Source of the DNA: Endozoicomonas sp. GU-1
GTDB lineage: Bacteria > Pseudomonadota > Gammaproteobacteria > Pseudomonadales > Endozoicomonadaceae
Direction: 5' to 3'
Assembly: GCF_027366395.1 (NCBI RefSeq)
Contig: NZ_CP114771.1
Location: forward strand, 2,666,001-2,730,000
DNA: 64,000 bases
Part shown: in pieces, positions 45,445 through 55,157 of the stretch
Layout: each line of letters begins with the position of its first letter
Numbering within the stretch: the stretch's first letter is position 1
Position numbers and translations under genes: made by a program
The notes under the pieces: generated by a model
Seen by the model: only the letters and a program-made list of their open reading frames with translations
Told to the model about the DNA's origin: nothing
Databases searched by the model: none

Positions 45445-46969
45445 TCAGCAGGGACTTTCCTGACATCTCGGCAGGCTGCTCCAAACCCATCAGCGCCAAC
45501 AGGCTGGGTGCCAGGTCAGACAAAATACCATCCTTCAGCTGAATGCTTTGCGGCCCAGCATACACCAGTGGCACCAGCTCACAGGTGTGGGCAGTGTGAG
45601 CCTGACCGGTGGTCGGGTCTTCCATCTGTTCGGCATTACCATGGTCTGCGGTAATCAGGCACTGACCACCGACTTCTTCCAGGGCTTCCAGCACACGGCC
45701 AATGCTCGCGTCTACTGCTTCGACCGCTTTGACCGCTGCATTGAAATCACCGGTATGGCCAACCATGTCGCAGTTTGCGTAGTTACAGATGATCAGGTCG
45801 TGTTCGCGACTGCGGATTTCCTGAATCAGACGATCGGTGACTTCCGGGGCACTCATCTCTGGCTGCAGGTCGTAGGTAGCGACTTTTGGTGAGGCCACCA
45901 GCACTCGCTTCTCGCCATCAAACGGCTCTTCACGACCGCCGCTGAAGAAAAAGGTCACGTGCGCGTACTTCTCGGTTTCCGCAATACGGAGCTGTGTTTT
46001 GCCCAGTTTCTCCATGTATTCACCCAGCGTGTTCACCAGTTCGCTGGGCGGGAAGGCACAGGGAGCATTGATGTCCGCAGAGTACTGCGTCAGCATCACA
46101 AAACCGGCCAGATCGGCCACACGGCTGCGCTGGAAGCCATCAAAGTCCTGATCAACAAAGGCACGGGTGATTTCACGGGCACGGTCAGCACGGAAATTCA
46201 TAAATACCAGTGCGTCACCATCGTTCAGCCGGGCTGCTTCAGCACCAAGCACGGTGGCTTTAACAAACTCGTCGTTCTCGTCACGCTCATAAGCGGCTTG
46301 CAAGCCTTCAACTGCGGTTGCGGCAGTGAACCCGGCCTTGCCATCGGTGATCAGATCATAAGCCTGCTGGACACGATCCCAGCGGTTGTCACGGTCCATG
46401 GCGTAGTAACGGCCAATCAGGCTGGCAACACGGCCAATGCCTTTTTCCTGCAACATGGCATCCAGCCTTGCCAGGGACGATTCAGCGCTGCGCGGCGGTG
46501 TGTCACGGCCATCCAGGAAGGCATGAACATAGACTTCTTTAGCGCCACGACGGTCAGCCAGTTCAACCATGGCATGGATATGGTCTTCGTGACTGTGAAC
46601 ACCACCCGGAGATACCAGCCCCATAATATGAACGGCTTTACCGGCATGAATGGCTTTATCGACAACGCTGGTAATCACCTCATTTTCATAGAAGTCACCG
46701 TCCCGGATGGCTTTGGTAATGCGGGTCAGTTCCTGGTAAACCACGCGGCCTGCACCCAGGTTCATATGGCCAACTTCACTGTTACCCATCTGGCCATCGG
46801 GCAGGCCAACGTCCATTCCGGAACCGGAAACGAAGCTGTGCGGGTTCTCTTGCCACAGACGATCCATTACCGGCGTTTTGGCGGCCAGAATGGCGTTGCT
46901 GTCTTTTTCTTCACGGTAGCCGTAACCATCAAGGATGATCAGGGCGGTAGGTGTGCGCTTATCAGTCAT
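45437..46969 (-). CDS. gpmI: 2,3-bisphosphoglycerate-independent phosphoglycerate mutase
   Basis: This 510-residue alkaline-phosphatase-superfamily enzyme interconverts 3- and 2-phosphoglycerate using manganese and a phosphoserine. The N-terminal metal site is [12 protein letters not shown], the nucleophilic serine lies in [15 protein letters not shown], and the C-terminal metal ligands appear in [17 protein letters not shown] and [11 protein letters not shown]. It is divergent from the rhodanese-secB genes, a common arrangement in gammaproteobacteria. Full length. Confidence 0.97.
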   Translation of the reverse strand: MTDKRTPTALIILDGYGYREEKDSNAILAAKTPVMDRLWQENPHSFVSGSGMDVGLPDGQMGNSEVGHMNLGAGRVVYQELTRITKAIRDGDFYENEVITSVVDKAIHAGKAVHIMGLVSPGGVHSHEDHIHAMVELADRRGAKEVYVHAFLDGRDTPPRSAESSLARLDAMLQEKGIGRVASLIGRYYAMDRDNRWDRVQQAYDLITDGKAGFTAATAVEGLQAAYERDENDEFVKATVLGAEAARLNDGDALVFMNFRADRAREITRAFVDQDFDGFQRSRVADLAGFVMLTQYSADINAPCAFPPSELVNTLGEYMEKLGKTQLRIAETEKYAHVTFFFSGGREEPFDGEKRVLVASPKVATYDLQPEMSAPEVTDRLIQEIRSREHDLIICNYANCDMVGHTGDFNAAVKAVEAVDASIGRVLEALEEVGGQCLITADHGNAEQMEDPTTGQAHTAHTCELVPLVYAGPQSIQLKDGILSDLAPSLLALMGLEQPAEMSGKSLLIN

Positions 46970-47390
46970 GGGTCTTAACCTTGGCGAACGGGAAGGCTGG
47001 TGCAGAGGCTGAATGTCTGACTTATCAGCGCGATCTCTTGAACCAACCTTATGGTGAGTGGAATGGTTGGCATTCTACCTGCTTTGCCGCCGGTTTCCAG
47101 TGCAATGCCTGCTCTTGAGTGAACAGCGCAAACTCTCACACCAGGGGACGTCAACCGGCGATATCCTCTGGAAGCCTCTGCAATTTTCTGAAACTTTCCG
47201 CACAAATATCACCGACAGCGTTTATGGAGTCATTTTAGTTGGCGATAGCTTTTTGTACTAACGCACCGTACATACCAAAAGGCGCACAAAAAGTCGGCCA
47301 GCACTTTTTTCCGTCGTCATTCCCTTACTTTCCTGAGACGGGATCAGTATACTTGCCACTTTTCAATTTATAGATTGACAGCTTGTCGGC

Positions 47391-47807
47391 ATGGAACAAT
47401 TCATCGAGTTTATCATTAACCATCCCCTGCACGTTGGTGCACTGGTGGCGCTGGCCAGCGCTTTGGCCTTTACTGAAATGCGCAAGGGTGGGCAGAGCGT
47501 TTCCACCGCCCAGCTGACCCAGATGGTCAACCAGGACCAGGGCGTGGTGATCGACGTTCGGGAAAAGGCAGATTTTGCCAAAGGTCATATCGTCAACGCC
47601 ATCAACGTTCCTTATACAAAAATCAGGGAGCGTGCCGGTGAACTGGAGAAATACCGCGAAAAGACCATTATTGTGGTGGATGCCATGGGGCAGCACAGCG
47701 GCAGTGTTGGCAAAACCCTGAAAACCGAGGGCTTTGCCAATGTGGTCAGACTACAGGGTGGTATGTCCACCTGGGCCTCTGACAACCTGCCAGTGGTCCG
47801 AAAATAG
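47391..47807 (+). CDS. Rhodanese-like protein (YibN type), active-site Cys absent
   Basis: The 138-residue protein has an N-terminal membrane anchor (about residues 5-27) and a single rhodanese domain (VVIDVREKADFAKGHIVNAI ... VRLQGGMSTWA). The catalytic loop, normally C-x-x-G-x-x-S, reads DAMGQHS, so the sulfur-carrying cysteine is replaced by aspartate and transferase activity is unlikely. The place between gpmI and secB matches YibN, which is linked to the Sec/YidC membrane machinery. This gene is probably a scaffold or regulator. Confidence 0.88.
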   Translation: MEQFIEFIINHPLHVGALVALASALAFTEMRKGGQSVSTAQLTQMVNQDQGVVIDVREKADFAKGHIVNAINVPYTKIRERAGELEKYREKTIIVVDAMGQHSGSVGKTLKTEGFANVVRLQGGMSTWASDNLPVVRK

Positions 47808-47894
47808 GCTCTGGTTGGACAATCTGCACGATCATTACCAAAATGCGATATTCGCTTGGCTCATCATTAGCTCATCAAAAGTAAGGAAATGACA

Positions 47895-48401
47895 ATGGCT
47901 GAAAATCATCAGCAGGCTTCTCAACAACAGCAGGCTCCGCAGTTTGCGTTGCAGCGAATCTACACGAAAGACATCTCCTTTGAATCACCAAAGGCCCCTG
48001 AGATCTTTCAGAAGCAGTGGCAGCCAGAAGTCAAACTGGACCTGAGCACCAGCAACCGCCCTCTTGAAGAAGGTCTGTACGAAGTGGTTCTGTCCCTGAC
48101 GGTAACCGTGGAAAACGGTTCCGGCAACAACCCTTCAGATAAGAAGGAAACCGCTTTCGTGACTGAAGTACATCAGGCAGGCGTCTTCCTGGCCAAAGGT
48201 CTGGATGAAGAAGAACTGCACCGTACCCTGGGTGCCTTCTGCCCGAACATCCTGTTCCCCTATGCCCGCGAAGCCATCGACAACCTGGTACTGCGCGGCA
48301 GCTTCCCTCCGCTTATGCTGGCACCAGTAAACTTCGACGCGCTGTATATGCAGGCCCGCGAACAGCAGTCTGCCAAGCAGCAGCCGGAAGCGGTTAATTA
48401 A
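47895..48401 (+). CDS. secB: Protein-export chaperone SecB
   Basis: SecB tetramers hold preproteins unfolded and deliver them to SecA. The 168-residue protein shows the family core [20 protein letters not shown], the Tyr/Val strands ([12 protein letters not shown]) and the C-terminal [22 protein letters not shown] 47895 lies seven bases after AAGGA; the upstream ATG 47889 is too close. A glutamine-rich N-terminal extension precedes the fold. Confidence 0.96.
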   Translation: MAENHQQASQQQQAPQFALQRIYTKDISFESPKAPEIFQKQWQPEVKLDLSTSNRPLEEGLYEVVLSLTVTVENGSGNNPSDKKETAFVTEVHQAGVFLAKGLDEEELHRTLGAFCPNILFPYAREAIDNLVLRGSFPPLMLAPVNFDALYMQAREQQSAKQQPEAVN

Positions 48402-48427
48402 GAAATAGCTTTTTTTTAAAAGCTTTT

Positions 48428-48547
48428 AACCACAAAGGCACAAAGACACGAAGTCTTTTGTGCCTTTTTATTGCGTACAATATGGCAGTAAGGCTACAAA
48501 GTAACAGTGACAAGCTTTTCCTTTGTGCCTTGGTGTCTTTGTGGTTT
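48428..48547. repeat. Second element with accacaaaggcacaaag ends
   Basis: aaccacaaaggcacaaagac at 48428 is matched by an inverted gtgtctttgtggtt at 48534-48547, with an inner copy of cttttgtgccttttt. The same ends occur at 8774-8921. Again it lies between convergent genes (secB and trmL), consistent with a mobile or amplified terminator-like element. Confidence 0.65.
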
Positions 48548-48555
48548 AACAACGC

Positions 48556-49020
48556 TTACCGCCCACCAACAAACCCCATCTGCCGCCAGGCTTCATAAAC
48601 CATCACCGCCACGGTATTGGACAGGTTCAGGCTACGGCTGTCCGGGAGCATGGGTAATCTCAGTACCTGCTCTTTCGGCAAAGAGTCTAGAATCTCTGCA
48701 GGCAGGCCACGGGTTTCCGGGCCAAACAGCAGGGCATCCCCTTCTCGAAAGGTGCAGCAGCTGTAATTACTGGTTCCCTTGGTGCTCAGAGCCAGCACCC
48801 GGCCCGGTTTGACGGTTTCCAGAAAACTTGAGTAGTCCGGATGAATCTTCAGCTCGGCAAACTCATGGTAATCCAGACCCGCCCGTTTCAATCGCTGATC
48901 ATCCAGCTCAAAGCCCAGGGGTTCTATCAAATGCAGACGAAAGCCGGTATTGGCACAGAGACGGATGATATTACCGGTATTGGGGGGGATTTCCGGCTGG
49001 TAGAGGACAACATCAAGCAT
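48556..49020 (-). CDS. trmL: tRNA (cytidine(34)-2'-O)-methyltransferase TrmL
   Basis: The 154-residue SPOUT methyltransferase modifies the wobble base of tRNA-Leu isoacceptors. The knot motifs are clear: [20 protein letters not shown] at the start, [11 protein letters not shown] and [20 protein letters not shown] near the end. ATG 49020 gives the family start MLDVVLY; a longer frame is rejected. Proximity to secB is common. Confidence 0.95.
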   Translation of the reverse strand: MLDVVLYQPEIPPNTGNIIRLCANTGFRLHLIEPLGFELDDQRLKRAGLDYHEFAELKIHPDYSSFLETVKPGRVLALSTKGTSNYSCCTFREGDALLFGPETRGLPAEILDSLPKEQVLRLPMLPDSRSLNLSNTVAVMVYEAWRQMGFVGGR

Positions 49021-49520
49021 GGGGAGATCCGAATGGTGACAGAGTGGCAATGATAGAGCATCTGGGGGTTAGAGGGCATTAGTTGGATTGGGTTCGCTGA
49101 CCGCCTCCCAAAAGCTATCCCCCTCATCAGAACATAATAATTAGCACACACCGCACCCATGAAAACCGAAGTGCAACACGTTTTACTGTGATACAGACCA
49201 CAAAATACTTGAGTATTTCCCTGTAATATTTAAAAATCAGATTTAAAAATAGTGACTGACCAAATAACTACAATGTGAATGGATGCCCTACAATAAAAGG
49301 CTTTAGTCAGATAATAAATATTAGTAAATGTAGATTCGAGAAGTTTTGTGACTGGATTTGTGGAAATTGTGAATTGTAATGGTTGAGAGTAATAAGTTGG
49401 GTTTGCCCTGACAACTATCCACCATTAACACTTCCTGTTTTCCATTCACTAACCGGATAATGCCATATAAGAACTTAAACACAGGCAAATGGCAGTTGAT
49501 GACTGCAAGGGAGAAAAATA
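49021..49520. other. AT-rich region upstream of the fimbrial locus
   Basis: No gene is seen in 500 bases. AT content rises sharply from about 49190, suiting a silenced or tightly controlled promoter for the fimbrial genes. No clear -35/-10 pair or regulatory palindrome stands out. Confidence 0.35.
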
Positions 49521-50093
49521 ATGAAAACATTAAAGACATTGGCTCTGGCAACAGCAGTTTCTGCGGGGTTGTTGGGGTCTGTTGGCGTTATGGCTGCTAA
49601 TCAAGGTTCTTTAGGGGCCAATTCAAATGGTGACTTTGATATAACTCTTGTTCACGCCAGTGGGGTTCGAATTTGGGGTCTGGAAGATTTCACTTTTGAT
49701 ACTAACGGTGATGATTCAACTCTCCAGTCTAGTAACAAAGACCTTTGTATCTTTACAAATGATGCAACATCTTCCACTGATGGACAATACGACATAATCG
49801 CCACTGGCAGTAGCTTGACGCTATCTAATGGCGTTCCTGCTGACGCTCTGGTCTATAAAGTTGAATTCAAAGACTCTAATTCGAGCACAGGTTCCTACAA
49901 CACTCTGATTGATAATGGTGCTATAAGCGCACAAGTTGGATCTCTTAATGCGGGAAACCTGTTTGATCAGCCAAATCCTGCTATTGACACCTGCTCTGCA
50001 CCAAATGCAAATGTCAAAGTTACTATCGACCCTGACGGTGCTCCATCCGGTACTTACACTGCCCAAGTATTTTTGACTGTGAGTCCAAACTGA
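49521..50093 (+). CDS. Fimbrial structural subunit (alternate chaperone-usher type)
   Basis: The 190-residue protein has a Sec signal peptide (MKTLKTLALATAVSAGLLGS, cut near VMAA) and a beta-rich body with one cysteine pair (DLCIFTN and IDTCSAPN). A GLEDFTF ... CIF ... YDIIATG pattern is shared with the two larger proteins downstream. It ends in a strand (GTYTAQVFLTVSPN). It resembles major pilins of CS1/alpha-fimbriae and Csu-like systems in size and layout. A GGGAG site precedes the ATG. Confidence 0.75.
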   Translation: MKTLKTLALATAVSAGLLGSVGVMAANQGSLGANSNGDFDITLVHASGVRIWGLEDFTFDTNGDDSTLQSSNKDLCIFTNDATSSTDGQYDIIATGSSLTLSNGVPADALVYKVEFKDSNSSTGSYNTLIDNGAISAQVGSLNAGNLFDQPNPAIDTCSAPNANVKVTIDPDGAPSGTYTAQVFLTVSPN

Positions 50094-50307
50094 GTAACGG
50101 AAATCAGGGTCACAGAGACCGGACTTATTAGATCTTGATTCTTAAAACAACGGTAGGCCGGTTCGCTGGCCACGTTCCCACCCAGAGAGTGGGGGCGAGA
50201 ATATAAACCCTGATGTCTCTGTGCGCCTGCCAGATATGTAGGGCTGAAAAAATTGGAGCCATTTTCAGCATATTTATGGTTAAACAATCAGGATAAAATC
50301 GCCCATT

Positions 50308-52830
50308 ATGCGTCGTTGGAAGTGCATCGTTAACTTGCTTTACGCATTCTCCATGTGCGCTGTCAGTCACATGGCATTTGCCAACGCCCCTGTTTTTCTT
50401 GCTGCCACCAACCCACCCGCCGGGTTTGAAGATCTCAGCAGCACCCAGCAATCCCTGGTGGATATCTATTTCGGCAACCGCTATATCGGTTCCCAGCTGG
50501 CCTCGTTCAGCCCCGGCATTATTGAACTGCCCAACCCCACCGAGCTGGTGCGCCAGATCGGTAATCTGAATGACCCTACCCTGATTGTCAGCACCCTGAC
50601 CGGCGAACTGAACAGCCATAGTGATCGGGTGTGCCTGAATGATTCATCACAAAACTGCGGTATTCTGGAAACGCCGGTGGCCGGGGTCATCTTTGATGAG
50701 TCCCGCTTCCGTGTGGATATATTCATCAATCGTCGTTTTATGCTGACCCGCGCCGCCGATGTGCGCAAATACCTGCCCCCTTCCGATGCGGGCTTTGCCC
50801 TGATGCAGAACTTTTCTGCGGCGGTTTCCGGCTCCACAGCCGAGGGCAGCGATAACAGCTATACCCTCAATGGCCTGACCATGGCCGCCTGGGAGGAGAA
50901 CAGCCTCTACTGGAGCTGGGACTATGCCGATACCAGCCACTTCTCTGTCAATCAGCTGTACGGCCAGCGGGACTTTGAAGGGATTGAATACAACGCTGGT
51001 CTGTTATCCACCAGCGGTTTTGGTTTCAACCTGACCTCTGACCAGCCGATGGTCGGCCTGCGTATTAACAGTTCCAACAATACCCGGGAAGACCTGGACT
51101 TCTCCGGTGGTATGCCGGTGACCGTGTTCCTGCCCACCCGTGGTCGGGTGGAAGTGCGCAAGGATGACCGACTGATCGACAGCGAGTTCTTCGAAGCAGG
51201 TTCCCAGCAGCTGGATACCAGCAGCTTTCCCAGTGGCGCTTACGATATTGACATTCGTATTCTCGATGAAAGCGGCAATCTGATCACCACGGAAACCCGC
51301 TTCTTTGCCAAACAAAGTCAGATTCCACCCAGCGGCGAATGGCTGTTCTTTATGGAAACCGGCCGGGTGGTGAACCGTCAAGTGGATAAAGCCCTGCCAG
51401 AGCTGACGGAACAATGGCTGACCCGCGCTGGAGCCAGCCGTCGGGTGCTTGATACTCTGGCCGCCACAGGTGCGGTGGCCATCAATAATGATGATGCCCT
51501 GATGGAGTTCGGGCTTTACCACTTTGGCTACCGTTATGAGATCTCACCATCGCTGATGCTGGCGGATAATGGCAGCAAGGGTTTTACCGTCAACAGTCGT
51601 CTGAATCTGGGAGACTTATCCCTTTCAGGCAACTATCGTCGTTTATGGCACAATAAGTCACTGACTGATGATGTTGATGATGGCAATAACATCCCCGGCC
51701 TGTTTGGTAACGCCTTTGAGCAGCACTCGCTTTCCGCTTCCATGCCCCTGTTCGATGGCAGCCTGGGCTACCGTTACAGCCTGAACCAGGGCTTTGACGA
51801 CAGTAATGACCCGCTGGACCCGACCCGTACTCACAGCCTGGACTATCGCCGTACCCTGTTCCGCACCTTTGATTACGATGGCGATATGACCCTGAGCCTG
51901 GGAAAATCCAGCGATACCAGAATTGGCCTGGTCAGTTTCAGTTTCCGTTATCGCGATGACCACTGGGACTTCCGGGCCACACCACGGGCTGAGATCAGCA
52001 AGCGCGATGGGGTAACTGACCGTTCTGAACGACTGCGGATTTCTACCTCCTGGGATGATGGCGATCTGCTGGATGGTGATCTGCGGTTTAATGCCGGCCT
52101 TGAAGGCGGCACCGGTGATGAACGTTTGGATAGCAGCGTGCAGTACGCCAACCATTATGGCCGGGCCAGCTTCAGTGCCAGCCATACCAGGAGCAGTGAC
52201 AGCAGTATCACCTCCTGGGGTGGCAGTATGAGCACCAGCTTCCTGACCGATGGTAAAGTGTTTGCCCTGGGTGGTGAAGAGCGTGCCGAGAGCGCCCTGG
52301 TGGTGAATCTGGATGGCCGCTCCGGTGATGTATTTGACGTCAAGGTAAACGGCCAGCGTCGTGGTTATGCCATTGCCGGTTCCCCATCCATTATTGCCCT
52401 GTCACCCTACGAGCAATACCGGGTCAGCCTGAGCCCGGCCGGGGAGACTCTGTACAGCTTTGATGAGCGGGAAAAAACCGTGACACTCTACCCTGGCAAT
52501 GTGGTGACTCTGGATTACGAGGCCATTCCCCTGCAACTGCTGTTTGGACGACTGCTGTTTAACGGTCAGCCATTGGAAGGAGCCCGCATTAACGGTGGCC
52601 TGTTCCCCGGCAGTACCGATGATATCGGTATGTTCCAGCTGGAAACCCGTTCCGATGTGGGCAACCTGCAGGTAGAGCTGCACAATGGCTGGCTCTGTCA
52701 GCTACCGGTTAAACCACTGGATGCCGGTTATGTTTTGCAGATGGGCACCATCGATCTTGCTGACGCCCAGTGCGCACCACTGCTGGAGGGGCAGCTGGCG
52801 ATCACCAAACGGGAAGAGGTCAGCCAATAA
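50308..52830 (+). CDS. Outer-membrane fimbrial usher (CS1/TcfC type)
   Basis: The 840-residue usher has a signal peptide (about 1-26), a periplasmic N-terminal part, a 24-strand beta barrel with a plug (around ALVVNLDGRSGDVFDVKVNG near the C-terminal side) and C-terminal periplasmic domains (AIPLQLLFGRLLFNGQPLEG). Ushers gate fimbrial subunits across the outer membrane. Features such as LPTRGRVEVRKDDRLIDSEF, then SFPSGAYDIDIRIL, fit the alternate (CooC/CfaC/TcfC) class rather than FimD. It follows the small subunit by 214 bases. Confidence 0.85.
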   Translation: MRRWKCIVNLLYAFSMCAVSHMAFANAPVFLAATNPPAGFEDLSSTQQSLVDIYFGNRYIGSQLASFSPGIIELPNPTELVRQIGNLNDPTLIVSTLTGELNSHSDRVCLNDSSQNCGILETPVAGVIFDESRFRVDIFINRRFMLTRAADVRKYLPPSDAGFALMQNFSAAVSGSTAEGSDNSYTLNGLTMAAWEENSLYWSWDYADTSHFSVNQLYGQRDFEGIEYNAGLLSTSGFGFNLTSDQPMVGLRINSSNNTREDLDFSGGMPVTVFLPTRGRVEVRKDDRLIDSEFFEAGSQQLDTSSFPSGAYDIDIRILDESGNLITTETRFFAKQSQIPPSGEWLFFMETGRVVNRQVDKALPELTEQWLTRAGASRRVLDTLAATGAVAINNDDALMEFGLYHFGYRYEISPSLMLADNGSKGFTVNSRLNLGDLSLSGNYRRLWHNKSLTDDVDDGNNIPGLFGNAFEQHSLSASMPLFDGSLGYRYSLNQGFDDSNDPLDPTRTHSLDYRRTLFRTFDYDGDMTLSLGKSSDTRIGLVSFSFRYRDDHWDFRATPRAEISKRDGVTDRSERLRISTSWDDGDLLDGDLRFNAGLEGGTGDERLDSSVQYANHYGRASFSASHTRSSDSSITSWGGSMSTSFLTDGKVFALGGEERAESALVVNLDGRSGDVFDVKVNGQRRGYAIAGSPSIIALSPYEQYRVSLSPAGETLYSFDEREKTVTLYPGNVVTLDYEAIPLQLLFGRLLFNGQPLEGARINGGLFPGSTDDIGMFQLETRSDVGNLQVELHNGWLCQLPVKPLDAGYVLQMGTIDLADAQCAPLLEGQLAITKREEVSQ

Positions 52831-52997
52831 GCAGTAGGCAGAATGGATTTTTGAGGAATAATGCAGCACACTACTGATGTGATACAACTGGTTTACCATA
52901 GAATCAGTCATATCCGTCAGACGTTAAAGTAATAAAATAAGGCTTGGCTATCTTTTCCTTCCATGCGAGTGAAGTGGTGGCACTGGTAGTATCGGTT

Positions 52998-54002
52998 ATG
53001 TTGTATGATGTTTTCTCGATCGCTGTGAAGCGCCTCCCCCCTGTTGTTCTCTCTCTATGGGTACCTCACTCCGTTGCAGGGTTGGAATGCGCCCTGTTTG
53101 GCGGAACCGGTGTACGCTGCACTGACGTAATTGGACTGGAAAACCAGGAAATCACAATTCAGAGCGAAGAGGTTATCAATAACACTACCGTGATTTACGG
53201 TGAACAGCAGTACTGTATTCTTTCCTATACAAGGCCCTTTGGTAATGATGATATCAACGACCGGAGTCGCTTACCATTTGATGTTCAGGTGGATGGCGAT
53301 GCGGCCGATGACGATTTTGTCTTAACAAATGGTGATAATACCTTGCCGGTTGCTTTTCAATGGCGTGGTGGTGCCCCGGTAAGTGGTGCTTCCGTTTGGG
53401 AAGAGCCCGGTCCGACAAATCTGACTTCGGATCAGCAAGGTGCCACCTCCTGTGATGATCAGCCATTTTCTCAAGCATGGGTTCGCTTTGAGCTGCAATC
53501 TTCCGCACTGCAAAGCGTGCAGCCCGGCAGTTACAGCGGCCGCTTTTCGGTTGATATTGGCCAGGGCCCAACGGGCTACCATTCAGATGTTAATTTCACG
53601 GTAAACCTGCCGACCCTGGTTAAAATCAGCGGGTTGGATGATATGGTGCTGACCGGCCGGGGCAATAATCGCTACCGGCAGGAAGAGCCCTTTTGCGTGT
53701 TTGTTTCAGGGGGCGGTGATTATCGTATAAAAGCCAGCGGTGGTGCAGAAGCAAATGCCCCCTTTCTTCTTTCTAATGGCAGTAACACCATTCCCTATCG
53801 GGTTCGTTTATCCCGCAATGGGTCCAACCTGAATACCGTCAATCCCGGAGTATGGCTGGATGCAACGGGCAGCAGCAGTTCTTTGAACTGCAATGGTGGT
53901 AACAATACTAAAGTGAGGATAGTGGTGCAGGATAACTCGGTCAATGGTAAGCCAGCCGGAGTATATAAAGGCACGCTTTATCTCACCGTTGAGGCTTCCT
54001 GA
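52998..54002 (+). CDS. Two-domain fimbrial minor subunit or tip protein
   Basis: The 334-residue protein has a signal peptide-like start (hydrophobic to about residue 27) and two beta domains. The second contains ISGLDDMVLTGRG ... FCVFVSGGGDYRIKASGG, the same GLxD/CVF/GxY pattern as the first subunit. The C-terminus ends GVYKGTLYLTVEAS, like a donor-strand complemented subunit. Its position after the usher and its larger size suggest a tip or adhesive subunit. ATG 52998 is preferred over a TTG at 52944. Confidence 0.65.
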   Translation: MLYDVFSIAVKRLPPVVLSLWVPHSVAGLECALFGGTGVRCTDVIGLENQEITIQSEEVINNTTVIYGEQQYCILSYTRPFGNDDINDRSRLPFDVQVDGDAADDDFVLTNGDNTLPVAFQWRGGAPVSGASVWEEPGPTNLTSDQQGATSCDDQPFSQAWVRFELQSSALQSVQPGSYSGRFSVDIGQGPTGYHSDVNFTVNLPTLVKISGLDDMVLTGRGNNRYRQEEPFCVFVSGGGDYRIKASGGAEANAPFLLSNGSNTIPYRVRLSRNGSNLNTVNPGVWLDATGSSSSLNCNGGNNTKVRIVVQDNSVNGKPAGVYKGTLYLTVEAS

Positions 54003-54350
54003 GAAGGCTGATATGAATATCAGGCTCATCCCTCTGCTCTCGAGATTCTCCCCCGGACACAGCCAGCAAAAATTCGAACACATCCTGAAAAAATTCTTAT
54101 TGGTCAGGCATTCTTGAGATAAAATCGAAAGGCACGTTTGTTGCGTGAAGCACTTTAACAGAGCAAATCACCGGTTCTTTTCTTCGGATCTTTCCGCGTA
54201 AATTTTACAGATACTTTCTGGCGCAGCATTCAGTGGCAGCTGTTATGCAACTGAGGCTGTCGCAAAGACAGATCATGCAGCGGCTTTTGGCGAAGAAGAT
54301 AAGTCGGTATTTGTGGACATCATCAATGCCTGGCAGTATTTCGGGATTGT
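54003..54350. other. Gap between fimbrial genes
   Basis: In 348 bases there is no gene with a clear start. A 58-codon open stretch before 54351 (reading ...GEEDKSVFVDIINAWQYFG) looks faintly coding but lacks a start and family likeness. Confidence 0.3.
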
Positions 54351-55157
54351 ATGCGTATTTTTTTATGCCTGTTTTTAGCCCTTATACCTTTACAGGGGAT
54401 GGCTCTCTTTCTTTTTGAACAAAATGCCTACTCAGCCAATCTGGGAACTTGGAATGGGGGTGATTTGGAGGGCCAGATTGCCTTTAGGCTCCAGTCCTGC
54501 TTTGCCGGGCCATTTTGTTTAACTTTTGTTCCATATTCCCTGAGTGCATCCGGTTTTGGTTTTAGATGGAACGGCAACGATGTTGATGATGAAAATGTGA
54601 AGCTCGAAAGTGTTGTATTTACTCAGGGAGGCAACTCTGCAAATCTTGTGGATGGCGGTAATAAAGGGCCCTTTAACCCGGGCACTGGTCGTCTGGTGGA
54701 TGCTCAGTTGCGTGTTACCGTGATGGCTGCTGCGCTGGAAAGTGCGCTACCAGGAACCTATCGGGCTGCCATGAATTTGAGAGGCTGGGAGATGACTATT
54801 ATACCGAATGAAGCGACTACCCGCTTCGATCTTGAACTTGTAATCCCGCCACTGTTCAAAATTTCCGGCCTTGAGGACATTCCCCTTACCAGTGATGGAG
54901 ATAACGATGCTGACAGTGGCTACCGTCAATTTTGTGTATTCAGCCAGGGAGGCGGAAGTTTCACACTAAGGGCCAAGGGTGATGGCGATGATAAGTTTGA
55001 GCTTAACGGTCCAAACGCAGAAACCATCGACTATGAAATTCATATGCGTGCAACTGCTTCACCAGAAAATGGGCAAATAATAGCCCCCAATACCTCCTAT
55101 AGTCGATGGAATGGCTCTCCCAACCTCAACGACCATCTCAACCAATGCACAGGCTAG
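54351..55157 (+). pseudogene. Third fimbrial subunit, 3' end lost to IS insertion
   Basis: The 268-residue frame begins with a signal peptide (MRIFLCLFLALIPLQGMA) and continues through two beta domains like the preceding protein, including ISGLEDIPLTSDG ... FCVFSQGGGSFTLRAKGDG. It ends at a TAG supplied by the CTAG insertion target of the IS element. By comparison with its neighbour about 40 C-terminal residues are missing, including the final strand needed for assembly, so it is likely non-functional. Confidence 0.75.

Noticed and set aside
45959-46978. 339-codon plus-strand frame opposite gpmI
   Set aside because: Antisense shadow of a well-conserved gpmI; no family likeness or start signal.
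54233-54418. 61-codon frame before the third fimbrial gene
   Set aside because: Overlaps the signal peptide region of the real gene in another frame; no start context.
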